A stretch of 64,000 nucleotides of DNA. Origin: Inhella gelatinilytica (GTDB lineage Bacteria; Pseudomonadota; Gammaproteobacteria; Burkholderiales; Burkholderiaceae_C). The stretch is from assembly GCF_016093295.1 (NCBI RefSeq), contig NZ_JAEDAL010000001.1:310001-374000 (forward strand). The letters are read 5' to 3'. This document shows positions 17,127 to 26,222 of the stretch, in pieces. Position numbers and translations under genes: made by a program. How positions within the stretch are numbered: position 1 is the stretch's first letter; each line of letters begins with the position of its first letter. A model generated the notes under the pieces. That model saw only the letters and a program-made list of their open reading frames with translations, was not told the origin of the DNA and did no database searches.

Positions 17127-19430
17127 ATGAACACACCCACCTTGCGCCGCTGGTTGCCTTTGATGCCCTTGGGCGCCCTGGCCGCTGGCCTGCAGCTGCC
17201 GGCGCACGCTGACGCAGCACCCGAGCGTGAGCTGCCCACCGTCAAGGCCAAGGCTCCCAAAGAGCCGCAAGGCAAGGATGGCGTGCAAGCCACCGAGACC
17301 CGCATCGGCAAGGGCAAGCAAGAGCTGCGCGACGTGCCGCAGTCCCTGACCGTGGTGACCGAGAAGCTGATCGACGACCGCAACCTTGAGACCCTCAAGG
17401 ACGTGCTGCGCAACACCGCCGGCATCAGCTTCTTGGCGGCCGAAGGCGGCGAGGAGGACATCCGCCTGCGCGGCTTCCCCCTGGCCGCCACCGGCGACGT
17501 GTTTGTGGATGGCCTGCGCGACCCCGCCTTCTACGACCGCGACACCTTCTTTTACGACCGCGTGGAAGTGCTGCGCGGATCGGCCTCCATGCTGTTTGGC
17601 CGCGGCTCCACCGGCGGCGCGGTGAACCAGGTCACCAAGAGCGCCCGCTTGATCGACGAGCACCAAGTGGACTTCACGCTCGGTTCGCACCACACGATGC
17701 GCAAGGTCGGCGACTTCAACTTCCGCCTGAGCGACAGCAGCGCCCTGCGCGTGGGCACACTGATTGCCAAGGCCGACGACAACGGCACCGGCTCGGCCGT
17801 GGACAAACAAGGCCTGGCCGTGAACCTGCGCACCGCCATCGGCGAGCGCGACGAGTTCGGTTTCACGCTCTACCACCTGAACAACGAAAACGGCATCAAC
17901 TACGGCCTGCCCTGGCTGCGCAGCGTGCCGCCGGCCGCCGCCGGGCAACCCGCCGTCCTCGACCCCGCGACGACCCTGCTGCCGGCCGCCCCAACCACGA
18001 CTTACGGCCTGACCAGCGACCGCAACCACGGCCAGGCCAGCAGCGCCACGCTCACCCACGTGCACCGCTTCGCACCGCGCCAAGAGCTGCGCGCTGTGCT
18101 GCGCGTGGGACACTACGAGCGCGACCTGCGCGCCAGCGTGATGCGCTTTGGCGCCAGCACCCTGCAGCCCGACGGCAGGCCCGTCATCGCCAGCACCCTC
18201 ACGCCCAGCACGGTGCTGACGCGCGGCTCGGCGCTCAAGGTTCAGGCGCTGGACACCGCCGCTCTGCAGTCGGACTACAGCGGCCGCCTGCAATTCGCCG
18301 GCCTCCAGCACGAGCTGCAAGCCGGGGTGGACCTTGCGCACGAGCGCAAGACGGTGGAGGGCGATCTCTTGAGCGTCGTGCCCGCCGCCCTGCGCGCCGA
18401 ATTCAGCCAAGCCGTGGGCCTGACCAAGCCGAACACCTCGGTGGGTGCGCCCGCCGACGGCGCCGCCATCGACGAGGCACGCCGCCGGCTCTTCCGCACC
18501 AGCGAATACCGCTCGCGCGCCGAGGGCTTCTATGTGCAAGACCTGGTGCAGGTGGCACCGACGCTCAAGTTGCTGGCCGGCCTGCGCCACGACCACTTGG
18601 TGGGCGACTACGACACCCTGGGCTACACCTACACCGGCAGCAAAGGCCAACACGGCTTTGACAAGTTCCAGGCCACCGGCACCACCGGCTACCGCATGAC
18701 CGTCAGCGAATGGAGCCAGCGCCTGGGTGCGCTGTTCCAGCCAAACGAGCGCGCCAGCTTCCACGTCTCGGGCGCCACCTCGTTCAACACCTCGGGCGAC
18801 GCCTACTCGCTGTCCAAGGAGAACCAAAACATCCCCCCTGAGCAGGCCATCAACCTGGAGGCCGGCGGCAAGATCGACTCCGAGGACGGCCGGCTGAGCA
18901 CCCGCTTTGCGCTCTTCCGCTCCACCAAGCTGCACGAGCGCAACACCGACCCCCTCTTGACCAACGTGGTCACCCTCTCCGGCCGCCGCCACGTGGCCGG
19001 CCTGGAGCTGGACGTGGCCGGCAAGATCGGCAAGGACTGGGAGCTCTTTGTCAGCACGGTGTGGATGCCCGTGGCCACCATCGACGTCAGCTCGGCCACC
19101 TCCGGCGAGGTGCAAGGCGACCGCCCGAGCCTGACCCCCAAGTTCACCGCCACCGCGTGGCTGACCTACCAATGGGGCGCCGACTGGCGATTCGGTGCCG
19201 GCCTCAACCACCGCAGCAGCCAAACCCCGCTGCGCAACCCGGGCTTTGAGGCGGCCGCCTTCACCACCGCCGACCTGATGGCCGAGTACCAATTGGTGCA
19301 CAACCGGGTGGCGATCAAGGCCAATGTGAGCAACCTCACCAACAAGCTCTATGCCGACCAGCTCTATCCCGGTCACTACGTGCCGGGGGCGGGCCGGATG
19401 GTCCAAATCACCACCAGCCTGAAGTTCTAA
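17127..19430 (+). CDS. TonB-dependent siderophore receptor (Fiu/PiuA-like)
   Basis: 767 residues with a signal peptide ending AHA-D. A plug domain follows ([38 protein letters not shown], shown here as residues about 65-102), with the typical [23 protein letters not shown]. The remaining ~550 residues form the 22-strand barrel, ending SLKF. The layout matches monomeric catecholate receptors such as Fiu and PiuA. The next gene, piuC, accompanies exactly this receptor class in Pseudomonas and E. coli (fiu-ybiX). Ligand is likely a catecholate or its breakdown product. Expression should follow the Fur box upstream of tonB. Confidence 0.92.
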   Translation: MNTPTLRRWLPLMPLGALAAGLQLPAHADAAPERELPTVKAKAPKEPQGKDGVQATETRIGKGKQELRDVPQSLTVVTEKLIDDRNLETLKDVLRNTAGISFLAAEGGEEDIRLRGFPLAATGDVFVDGLRDPAFYDRDTFFYDRVEVLRGSASMLFGRGSTGGAVNQVTKSARLIDEHQVDFTLGSHHTMRKVGDFNFRLSDSSALRVGTLIAKADDNGTGSAVDKQGLAVNLRTAIGERDEFGFTLYHLNNENGINYGLPWLRSVPPAAAGQPAVLDPATTLLPAAPTTTYGLTSDRNHGQASSATLTHVHRFAPRQELRAVLRVGHYERDLRASVMRFGASTLQPDGRPVIASTLTPSTVLTRGSALKVQALDTAALQSDYSGRLQFAGLQHELQAGVDLAHERKTVEGDLLSVVPAALRAEFSQAVGLTKPNTSVGAPADGAAIDEARRRLFRTSEYRSRAEGFYVQDLVQVAPTLKLLAGLRHDHLVGDYDTLGYTYTGSKGQHGFDKFQATGTTGYRMTVSEWSQRLGALFQPNERASFHVSGATSFNTSGDAYSLSKENQNIPPEQAINLEAGGKIDSEDGRLSTRFALFRSTKLHERNTDPLLTNVVTLSGRRHVAGLELDVAGKIGKDWELFVSTVWMPVATIDVSSATSGEVQGDRPSLTPKFTATAWLTYQWGADWRFGAGLNHRSSQTPLRNPGFEAAAFTTADLMAEYQLVHNRVAIKANVSNLTNKLYADQLYPGHYVPGAGRMVQITTSLKF

Positions 19431-19440
19431 GGAGCACGCC

Positions 19441-20118
19441 ATGCTGATCCGTCTCCCCGAGGTCTTGAGCCCGGCCGCTGTGCGCCGCGCCCGGACGCTG
19501 CTGGACCAAGGCCCCTGGGAGGACGGCAGCGCCACGGCCGGCCGCCAGGCCGTGGCCGTGAAGAACAACGAGCAACTGCGCCTCTCCAGCCCGGAGGCGC
19601 AGGAGCTGCAAGCCCTGATCCTCGGCGCGCTGGAAGCCCACCCGCTCTTCCTGACCGCCGCCCTGCCCAAGAAGATCGTGCCCCCGCAGTTCAACCGCTA
19701 CGCCGGGGCTGCCAACGCCTACGGCAACCACGTGGACAACGCCATCCGCCACCTGGGCGGCCAGCGCGTGCGCGGGGACCTGAGCTGCACCGTCTTCCTG
19801 GCCGACCCGGACGAGTACGAGGGGGGTGAGCTTGTGGTGGAACACGCCTTTGGGCAGGAGCGCGTCAAGCTCCCCGCCGGCGAGGCCCTGCTCTACCCCG
19901 CCAGCAGCGTGCACCGCGTGGAGCCCGTGACCCGCGGCATGCGCCGCGCCAGCTTCTTCTGGATCGAAAGCCTGGTGCGCAGTGGAGAGCAGCGCCGCAT
20001 CCTCTTCGATCTCGATCTCGCCCTGATGCGGCTGCGCGAGCAACACGGCGAGACCGACGACACCGTGCGCCTGATGGGCACGTATCACAACCTGCTGCGC
20101 CTGTGGGCGGACACCTGA
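19441..20118 (+). CDS. piuC: PKHD-type Fe(II)/2-oxoglutarate dioxygenase PiuC/YbiX
   Basis: 225 residues, exactly the family length. The metal site is visible: [10 protein letters not shown] gives His and Asp, and [12 protein letters not shown] gives the distal His and the Arg that binds 2-oxoglutarate. PiuC/YbiX proteins are co-expressed with catecholate siderophore receptors and affect siderophore or siderophore-drug uptake; the exact hydroxylated substrate is not settled. The start has GGAG 7 nt upstream and lies 10 bp after the receptor gene. Its TGA stop overlaps the ATG of the next gene by one base. Confidence 0.93.
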   Translation: MLIRLPEVLSPAAVRRARTLLDQGPWEDGSATAGRQAVAVKNNEQLRLSSPEAQELQALILGALEAHPLFLTAALPKKIVPPQFNRYAGAANAYGNHVDNAIRHLGGQRVRGDLSCTVFLADPDEYEGGELVVEHAFGQERVKLPAGEALLYPASSVHRVEPVTRGMRRASFFWIESLVRSGEQRRILFDLDLALMRLREQHGETDDTVRLMGTYHNLLRLWADT

Positions 20119-21203
20119 TGGGCGCCACCGCCATCCAGCTCGGTGACTTCGAGGCCCTGGCCCGCGAGGGCCTGCCGCCCGAGGTCTGGGCCTACCTGGC
20201 CGGCGGCGCGGGCGACGAGACCACGATGCACGCCAATGGCGAGGCGTGGCAGCGCTTGCACCTGGTACCGCGCGTGCTGCGCAACCTCACCACCGCCCAC
20301 ACCCAGATCGAGCTGCTGGGGCGGCGCTGGGCCCACCCCATCGGCATCGCCCCGGTGGCCGCCCATGCGCTCTTTCACCCAGAGGCCGAGTGCGGCACGG
20401 TGTTGGCCGCCGCCGCCCAAGGTGCGGCCTGCGTGCTCTCCAGCCAAGGCAGCACGCCCTGGGCCGAGCTGAGTGCCCTGGTGCGCGACGATCCGGGGCG
20501 CGGCCCGCTGTGGGCGCAGGCCTATTGGCAAGGCTCGCTCGCACGCACCCTGGCGCTCGTGGAGCACGCCGCGCAAGCGAGGATGGAAGCCGTGGTGCTG
20601 ACCGTGGACGCCCCCGTGCACGGTGCGCGCGACCGCGAGCGCCGTGCCGGCTTTGTGCTGCCGGCGGCGCTGTCCAAGGCCAACGCCGTGCCCGGCAGCC
20701 ACCCGCCCCTGCCCGCGTTTGAACACCCACCGCTGTGCGGCGGCCTGCTGGCCCACGCGCCGACCTGGGGCGCGGTGGGTGAACTGATCCGCGAGAGCCC
20801 GCTGCCCGTCGTGCTCAAGGGCCTGCTGCACCCCGAGGATGCACGGCGCGCGCACGACCTGGGCGCGGCCGCGGGCTGGGTCAGCAACCACGGCGGCCGC
20901 ACCCTGGACACCGCCTGGCCCACTGCCCACGCCCTGCCGGCCGTGCGCGCGGCCGTGGGGCCCGACTGGCCGCTGCTGGTCGACGGCGGCATCCGCCGCG
21001 GCACCGACGTCGTCAAGGCCCTGGCCTTGGGGGCGAATGCCGTTTTCATCGGCCGCCCCGCCGTCATGGCGCTGGCGGCGCAAGGCGCGCGCGGTGTGGC
21101 CCACGCGCTGCGCCTGCTGCGCGACGAGTTCGAGATCGCCCTCGCCCTGTGCGGCGCGTCCCATCCGGGCGAACTCCACACCGATTGGGTGCGTCAAACC
21201 TAA
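20118..21203 (+). CDS. FMN-dependent alpha-hydroxy-acid oxidase/dehydrogenase
   Basis: 361 residues from ATG 20118, which overlaps the piuC stop codon (TGATG). The TIM-barrel family residues are all visible: WAYLAGGAGDE (Tyr and FMN site), QAYWQG (Tyr), VLTVDAP (Asp), VVLKGLL (Lys), SNHGGRTLD (catalytic His and Arg) and a late VDGGIRRGTDVVKALALGA phosphate site. It should oxidise a 2-hydroxy acid to the 2-oxo acid. Placement in an iron-regulated operon is unusual; it could act on a hydroxycarboxylate from a siderophore or replace an iron-dependent enzyme under starvation (inference). Confidence 0.88.
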   Translation: MGATAIQLGDFEALAREGLPPEVWAYLAGGAGDETTMHANGEAWQRLHLVPRVLRNLTTAHTQIELLGRRWAHPIGIAPVAAHALFHPEAECGTVLAAAAQGAACVLSSQGSTPWAELSALVRDDPGRGPLWAQAYWQGSLARTLALVEHAAQARMEAVVLTVDAPVHGARDRERRAGFVLPAALSKANAVPGSHPPLPAFEHPPLCGGLLAHAPTWGAVGELIRESPLPVVLKGLLHPEDARRAHDLGAAAGWVSNHGGRTLDTAWPTAHALPAVRAAVGPDWPLLVDGGIRRGTDVVKALALGANAVFIGRPAVMALAAQGARGVAHALRLLRDEFEIALALCGASHPGELHTDWVRQT

Positions 21204-21238
21204 TTCTTTAAGGCAAGGGCCGTTTATCATTCGCCCCC

Positions 21239-21811
21239 ATGCCCCACGCGCCCCGCGACGTCGCGCAGATCCGTCTGGACAACGCGCTGCGCTTGTTCGA
21301 CGAGTTCGTCGCCGCCACCGTCAAACACCCCGATGCCGCTGCCTTGCGAGGCCTGGAGCGGCGCTTTGCCGAACGGCTGCAGATCCAGCCCAGCTACTGG
21401 AGCCAGATCAAAAGCCGTTCGCGCCAAATCGGCGAGCGCCTGGCGCGCCAGTTTGAGCAGCTGTGCCACAAGCCGGCCTTCTGGATGGACCAGGACCACG
21501 GGACGGCCCCTGGCGCCCTGAACGCTCCGGCTCCCAGCACTGCCCCCTCCCCGGCGGATTTGAGCCCCAGCGTGCCTCAGGACGACGACGAGCGCTTCAT
21601 CGTCGGCCTGGTGTTGACCTACTACCGCCGCCACCCCCTGCGCGCCCGCGGCCGCCTGCTGGATTTGCTGGGCGAGGTGCTGACCCCCGCCCCGGACGCC
21701 GCGCCAGCGCCCCAACGCGCCCCGGCACCCGCCCCCTCGCCGCAGGCAGAAAAATCCGCCTGGGCCGAGGTCGCGATGCGCGTGGCGCCGCTCAAGGGCA
21801 AGAAGCGCTGA
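21239..21811 (+). CDS. Putative HTH DNA-binding protein
   Basis: 190 residues. The first ~85 residues contain a Cro/phage-repressor-like helix-turn-helix (FAERLQIQPSYWSQIKSRSRQIGERLARQFEQLCHKP, residues about 42-78, ending FWMD), a layout common in Burkholderiales regulators. A Pro/Ala-rich linker and a second helical block (ERFIVGLVLTYYRRHPLRARGRLLDLLGEVL) follow, then a low-complexity tail and a basic end KGKKR. The target is unknown. It starts 36 bp after the hydroxy-acid oxidase and may be read from that operon or from its own promoter. Confidence 0.62.
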   Translation: MPHAPRDVAQIRLDNALRLFDEFVAATVKHPDAAALRGLERRFAERLQIQPSYWSQIKSRSRQIGERLARQFEQLCHKPAFWMDQDHGTAPGALNAPAPSTAPSPADLSPSVPQDDDERFIVGLVLTYYRRHPLRARGRLLDLLGEVLTPAPDAAPAPQRAPAPAPSPQAEKSAWAEVAMRVAPLKGKKR

Positions 21812-21853
21812 GGCGACGCGGCCAGGCCGTTGGCCCGCCTCGTCAAACGGCCA

Positions 21854-23218
21854 TCACCCGAACCGAAACTGCCCCAAGCCCATCCCGGGGTTGAGCAAGC
21901 CCTGCACGGCCCCGGCCAGCGCGCGCTGCGGTGCGGGGGTGAGCTGATCGTATGTGGTTTGCAGCAGCGGGCCCAGGCCGTGTTCGGCGCTGAAGCTGCC
22001 GCCGTGCTGGGCGACCAAGGCGTAGATGCCGGTGCGCAGGCGCAGGCTGTCGTCTTTGGCCAGCGGCGCGGCGGCCTTGGGCCAGACCAAATTGAAGTGC
22101 TGGCCGCCGTCGCCGAGGTGGCCAAAGTCGCACACCTGGGCCGGCGCAAAGTGCTCGGCCAACCAGGCGGTGGCGGCTTCGCGGAAGGACCAGACGGCCT
22201 TGCGCGGCAGGCTGATGTCGAAGCCGATCACGGCGCCTTGCTCGCGCAGGCCTTCACTCACCGCGTGGCGCAGGCCCCAAAGGCCTTCGTCGTTGTCCAA
22301 CGCGGCATCCACCACCTCGCCGGATTCAAACGCCGACTCCAAGGCCGCGTGCAGGAGCTCCCGCAGGTTGAGCTGCGCGGGCGAGAGCTCTGAGGAGAGT
22401 TCGATCAACAGGCTGTAAGGCGGCAATTCCGTCGCGAAGGGTGAAGCACCACCTTGCACATGGATGGCCGCCGCCAAGGCCGGGGCACTCAGGCCCTCAA
22501 AGGCCGAGACCAAGGCCCCGAACTCGCCCATCCAGCGCTGATAGAGCGGCCACACCGCGTCCAAGCCCGAAGGGGCGACCAGGGCCACGGCGCTTTGCTT
22601 CGGCAACGGGGCCAGCTTCAAGGTGGCCTCGGTGACGAGCCCCAAGCTGCCGGAGCTGCCGATAAAGAGCTGTTGCACGGCCAAGGCCGAGTTGTCTTTG
22701 GCCAGACCATGGCCAAACCGCAGCACCTCGCCGTTCACCAGGGCCACTTCCAGGCCCAGGGTGTTGGCGCGCACGTCGCCATAGCGGCACATGCGCGTGC
22801 CGCCGGTGTTGTGGGCCAGCATGCCGCCAATGCTGGGGTCCGCGCTGAGGTCGATGGGGAACTGCAAGCCGTGCTCGGCCAGACGCTGGTTGACCTCGCT
22901 CAGCTTGAACCCCGCCGAGACGCGCAGCGTGCGGTCCAGCGGGTCAAACTCAAACACCTCACGCAGCCGCTCGGTGGAGAGCAGCACCTGCCCGTTCGGC
23001 GTGGCCGCTTGCACCAATCCTGTGTGGGCGCCTTGCAGCACCACCGCCACGCCGTGGCGCTGCGCCAGCGCCAGCCACTCGGCCGCCTGGGCAGCGGTGG
23101 CGGGCTTGAGCACGGCGGCGGCGTGGCCGGCACCGTAGCGGGCCCCTTGCAGGTAACGGGGTTCAATCTCGGCGCAGGCTGCGGGGCCCACGGCCGTCAA
23201 AAAGGCTTCAAGCGTCAT
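21854..23218 (-). CDS. FAD-binding oxidoreductase, probable D-2-hydroxyglutarate dehydrogenase
   Basis: 454 residues from ATG 23218. An N-terminal FAD_binding_4 domain (VVLQGAHTGLVQAATPNGQVLLST, then SADPSIGGMLAHNTGGTRMCRYG) is followed by an FAD-oxidase C-terminal domain ending LNPGMGLGQFRF. FGHLGDGGQHFN supplies the His residues used as metal ligands in D2HGDH/GlcD/D-lactate dehydrogenases. Family members oxidise D-2-hydroxy acids. Lying last in a cluster with HglS, whose product is D-2-hydroxyglutarate, it most likely returns that product to 2-oxoglutarate. Its start overlaps the small membrane protein gene by 11 bp. Confidence 0.8.
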   Translation of the reverse strand: MTLEAFLTAVGPAACAEIEPRYLQGARYGAGHAAAVLKPATAAQAAEWLALAQRHGVAVVLQGAHTGLVQAATPNGQVLLSTERLREVFEFDPLDRTLRVSAGFKLSEVNQRLAEHGLQFPIDLSADPSIGGMLAHNTGGTRMCRYGDVRANTLGLEVALVNGEVLRFGHGLAKDNSALAVQQLFIGSSGSLGLVTEATLKLAPLPKQSAVALVAPSGLDAVWPLYQRWMGEFGALVSAFEGLSAPALAAAIHVQGGASPFATELPPYSLLIELSSELSPAQLNLRELLHAALESAFESGEVVDAALDNDEGLWGLRHAVSEGLREQGAVIGFDISLPRKAVWSFREAATAWLAEHFAPAQVCDFGHLGDGGQHFNLVWPKAAAPLAKDDSLRLRTGIYALVAQHGGSFSAEHGLGPLLQTTYDQLTPAPQRALAGAVQGLLNPGMGLGQFRFG

Positions 23219-23438
23219 CGTCGTGTTGCCGCGCACGGCGGCGCTTTTCGCGGGCCATGCGCAGACGCACAGCCACCAGCACCACCAAGCCGATCACCAC
23301 CGGGACCATGACCGTCCACGAGGCGGAGCCCGAAGACGTGGCCGACTTGGGGCCGAAAATCAGGCCCACCAGCGCCGCCGCGCCCCAGAACACCAGGGCG
23401 GTCAGCGCCAGGGCGGCCAAGCCGAAGAGCCAGCGCAT
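23208..23438 (-). CDS. Small two-helix membrane protein in the lysine cluster
   Basis: 76 residues: a membrane helix (LFGLAALALTALVFWGAAALVGLIF), a short Ser/Gly loop, a second helix (MVPVVIGLVVLVAV) and a basic tail RLRMAREKRRRARQ. No known family. It is tightly embedded: its ATG shares one base with the stop of hglS, and its end overlaps the FAD-oxidoreductase start by 11 bp, so it is surely cotranslated with them. A role as membrane anchor or electron-transfer tether for the flavoprotein is possible but speculative. Confidence 0.75.
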   Translation of the reverse strand: MRWLFGLAALALTALVFWGAAALVGLIFGPKSATSSGSASWTVMVPVVIGLVVLVAVRLRMAREKRRRARQHDDDA

Positions 23439-24466
23439 CAGTTCAGGATTTCCAGGGCTTCGTGCGTGGTCATCTTGAAGATGGCCGTCGCATTGCCCGC
23501 GTCAAACGCCAGGTCCAAGCGGCCGCATTGCAGGCGCTCGCGCTGGATGAACTCGTAGAAGCTGCCCGGCACATGGCGCGCCACCCAGTCCCCGTCTTCG
23601 GTCAGGAACTCGCGCTCGACCTGAGCGGCCTTGAAGGCGGTTTGCAACACCCGACCGCTGCGGCTGACCTCGATGGCATCCTTGATGGAGCGGCCCAGCT
23701 TCTTCTGCTGCGCACTCAAGGCCTCCAGGTCCTCGACCCGGTCGGTGGCGTGGTTGAAGGCGTTGCCCTCCGTCGAAATCCAGGCCATCTCGGCGCTCTC
23801 GGCCAGCAAGGTCTCGTAGTCCTTGAGCGAGAAGCCGCCGTGCTGGCGACCGAAGCAGGCCACCACTTTGGGCATCAGCGCCAGCGCGTCCATCCAGGGC
23901 AGGCTGCTGTCACGGCCCAGCCGCTCCAGGCGCCCAATGTCTTGCGGGCCCAGCGGGTCGACCGAATCGGCCAGCACGCGGGTGACCGCGGCTTGGAACT
24001 CGGCGCTGAACTGCTCGGGGTGCAGCTCCGACACAAAAAACTGCGCGATGGTCTCGGGGAAATCGGTGTGCGCCCAAGCGCGGCCCGTCATCTTCAGGCG
24101 CGGCAACGGGTAGGTGTCGGCCACCACAAAGCCCAGCGGACGCAGCACTCTAGAGATGGCGGCCTCACCCGGCGGCAGCGCGCCAGACGGCCAAGCCACG
24201 GTGCGCAGGGCGCCGTGGTCGAAGGTGATCTTCTGACCAGCGGCCATCACGTCCTGCACGTAGTCGTGCCCCTCGGGCACGCGCTCGTGCAGGTCGTAGA
24301 ACAACACCATGTTCAGCGCCTGGGCCATCTCGGCACGGCTGACGGTCTCGCCCACGGGCTTGAGCAAGCGCGGGTCGATTTCCAGTTGGGTGAACAGGGC
24401 ATCGGCGGCAGAGACGCCGAGCATGCCCTTGACGAGGCGATAGACGCCGGTGTCAGCAGAACTCAT
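23438..24466 (-). CDS. hglS: 2-oxoadipate dioxygenase/decarboxylase (DUF1338, HglS)
   Basis: 342 residues from ATG 24466. The Fe(II) enzyme converts 2-oxoadipate to D-2-hydroxyglutarate with O2 and loss of CO2 in lysine breakdown (shown for Pseudomonas putida HglS). Matching residues are visible: FDHGALRTV gives His84 and the substrate-binding Arg88, FNHATDRVEDL gives the second His, and SFYEFIQRE gives the Glu ligand. Its position between the ALDH7 gene and a 2-hydroxyglutarate dehydrogenase fits the pathway. A 147-bp gap with a REP-like element separates it from the upstream ALDH gene. Confidence 0.88.
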   Translation of the reverse strand: MSSADTGVYRLVKGMLGVSAADALFTQLEIDPRLLKPVGETVSRAEMAQALNMVLFYDLHERVPEGHDYVQDVMAAGQKITFDHGALRTVAWPSGALPPGEAAISRVLRPLGFVVADTYPLPRLKMTGRAWAHTDFPETIAQFFVSELHPEQFSAEFQAAVTRVLADSVDPLGPQDIGRLERLGRDSSLPWMDALALMPKVVACFGRQHGGFSLKDYETLLAESAEMAWISTEGNAFNHATDRVEDLEALSAQQKKLGRSIKDAIEVSRSGRVLQTAFKAAQVEREFLTEDGDWVARHVPGSFYEFIQRERLQCGRLDLAFDAGNATAIFKMTTHEALEILN

Positions 24467-24535
24467 CGAGTGAATCTTCAAGCAGACTGGGCCGCCCACC
24501 TGGGCAGTCCCAGAAGATATGGGGCCAGGGTGGAA

Positions 24536-24593
24536 CCGGCTTCGCCGGGCCACTCGTGGCGCCCCCTTGAGGGGGAGACGGCTCCGCCGTCTC
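24536..24593. repeat. REP-like cluster of three hairpins
   Basis: Three adjacent perfect inverted repeats: CCGGC-TTC-GCCGG (24536-24548), CCCCC-TTGA-GGGGG (24562-24575) and GAGACGGC-TCC-GCCGTCTC (24575-24593). Similar triple-hairpin intergenic elements recur in Burkholderiales genomes. It lies inside the lysine operon, between the ALDH7 and hglS genes, where it could slow or end transcription or stabilise upstream mRNA. No U-tract follows. Confidence 0.75.
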
Positions 24594-24613
24594 GGGGTTG
24601 GTGGGTCAGTTCC

Positions 24614-26140
24614 TCAAACGTCGAACTTGACGCCTTGGGCCAGCGGCAGCGAGTTGCTGTAGTTGACCGTGTTGGTCACGCGGCGCATGTACTGGCGCCA
24701 CGCATCCGAGCCCGACTCACGGCCGCCGCCGGTTTCCTTCTCGCCACCGAAGGCGCCACCGATTTCGGCGCCCGAGGTGCCGATGTTGACGTTGGCGATG
24801 CCGCAGTCGCTACCGGCCGCCGACATGAAGGCCTCGGCCTCGCGAATGTCGGTGGTGAAGATGGCGCTGGACAGGCCTTGGGGCACGTTGTTTTGCAGGG
24901 CGATGGCGTCGCTCAGGTTCTCGTACTTCAGCACGTAGAGGATGGGCGCGAAGGTCTCGTGGCACACCACTTCGGTCTGGGCCGGCATGGTCACCAGGGC
25001 CGGGGCGGCGTAGAAGGCCTCGGGGTGCTCGGCGGCCAGCGCACGCTCACCCCCGCGCACCACACCGCCTTGTTCCTTGGCCTGGCCCAGAGCGGCTTGC
25101 ATGGCGTCGAAGGCCAGCTTGTCCACCAGCGGGCCCACCAGGGTGCCGTCGGCCAAGGGGTTGCCGATCTTCAGTTGCACGCGCACCTTTTCCAGGCGCT
25201 CGACCAGTTGGTCGTGCACCGAGGCGTGGGCGATCACGCGGCGGGTGGTGGTGCAGCGCTGGCCGGCGGTGCCCCAGGCACCGAAGGCGATGGCACGCAC
25301 GGCCAGGTCCAAGTCGGCCTTGTCGCTGACGATCAGGGCGTTGTTGCCACCCAGCTCCAGCAGGCAGCGGCCAAAGCGCGCGGCGACCTTCGGGCCCACG
25401 ATGCGGCCCATGCGGGTCGACCCGGTGGCGCTGATCAGGGGCACACGGGCGTCCGTGACCAGGGCTTCACCGACGGCAGCGCCGCCGTTGATCAGCATCG
25501 ACAGGCCTTCCGGCGCAGCATGGCCGTCGGCCTTGTAGGCGGCAACGGCCTTCTCGAACAGGGCTTGCGTGGCCAGGGCGGTCAGCGGGGTCTTCTCGCT
25601 GGGCTTCCACACGCAGGTGTCGCCGGCCACCAGGGCCAGGGCCGAGTTCCAGGCCCACACGGCCACGGGGAAGTTGAAGGCCGAGATGATGCCGACCACG
25701 CCCAAGGGCAGCCACTGTTCCATCATGCGGTGGCCGGGGCGCTCGCTGGCGATGGTCAGGCCGTGCAGTTGGCGGCTCAAACCGACCGCGAAGTCGCAGA
25801 TGTCGATCATTTCCTGCACTTCGCCCAGGCCTTCGCTGGCGATCTTGCCGGCTTCCAGGCTCACCAGGGCGGCAAGGTCGGTCTTGTGGGCTCGCAGCAC
25901 TTCACCGAACTTGCGCACCAGCTCGCCACGCTTGGGGGCGGGGATGACGCGCCACTCGAGGTAGGCGGCATGGGCTTGGGCGATGGCGGCTTGCATGTCC
26001 GCGGCCGTGCCTTCGACGACCTTGCCCGTCACAGCGCCGTCCACGGGCGAGCGGGCGGTCAGCGTGCCTTCGGTGTACAGGCGCTTGGCCACGCCCATGC
26101 GGGCCAGCAGGTCGTGGGCTTGGGTGGAAATGGTGCTCAT
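24614..26140 (-). CDS. amaB: ALDH7-type aminoadipate-semialdehyde/piperideine-6-carboxylate dehydrogenase
   Basis: 508 residues, the size of antiquitin-class (ALDH7) enzymes. Diagnostic motifs are LLELGGNNALIV (general-base Glu), TAGQRCTTTRR (catalytic Cys) and ESGSDAWRQYMRR near the C-terminus; the last is characteristic of ALDH7. It oxidises 2-aminoadipate semialdehyde, which equilibrates with piperideine-6-carboxylate, to 2-aminoadipate using NAD(P)+. The gene follows the lysine dehydrogenase-like gene by about 80 bp and precedes hglS, so it sits at step two of the lysine pathway. Confidence 0.92.
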   Translation of the reverse strand: MSTISTQAHDLLARMGVAKRLYTEGTLTARSPVDGAVTGKVVEGTAADMQAAIAQAHAAYLEWRVIPAPKRGELVRKFGEVLRAHKTDLAALVSLEAGKIASEGLGEVQEMIDICDFAVGLSRQLHGLTIASERPGHRMMEQWLPLGVVGIISAFNFPVAVWAWNSALALVAGDTCVWKPSEKTPLTALATQALFEKAVAAYKADGHAAPEGLSMLINGGAAVGEALVTDARVPLISATGSTRMGRIVGPKVAARFGRCLLELGGNNALIVSDKADLDLAVRAIAFGAWGTAGQRCTTTRRVIAHASVHDQLVERLEKVRVQLKIGNPLADGTLVGPLVDKLAFDAMQAALGQAKEQGGVVRGGERALAAEHPEAFYAAPALVTMPAQTEVVCHETFAPILYVLKYENLSDAIALQNNVPQGLSSAIFTTDIREAEAFMSAAGSDCGIANVNIGTSGAEIGGAFGGEKETGGGRESGSDAWRQYMRRVTNTVNYSNSLPLAQGVKFDV

Positions 26141-26222
26141 TGAATTCTCCTGGAAGCAGAAACGCCGCCGCGCTGACTGAGACAGGGCGGCGGCGCTGGG
26201 TGTTTAGCGCAAGGTGGCTAGC

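Noticed and set aside
17058-19694. 878-codon minus-strand frame opposite the siderophore receptor
   Set aside because: Antisense shadow caused by high GC; the plus strand encodes a clear TonB-dependent receptor, and the antisense product has no family features.
23462-26143. 893-codon plus-strand frame across hglS and ALDH7
   Set aside because: Spans two well-supported opposite-strand genes and a REP-like element; no domain recognisable.
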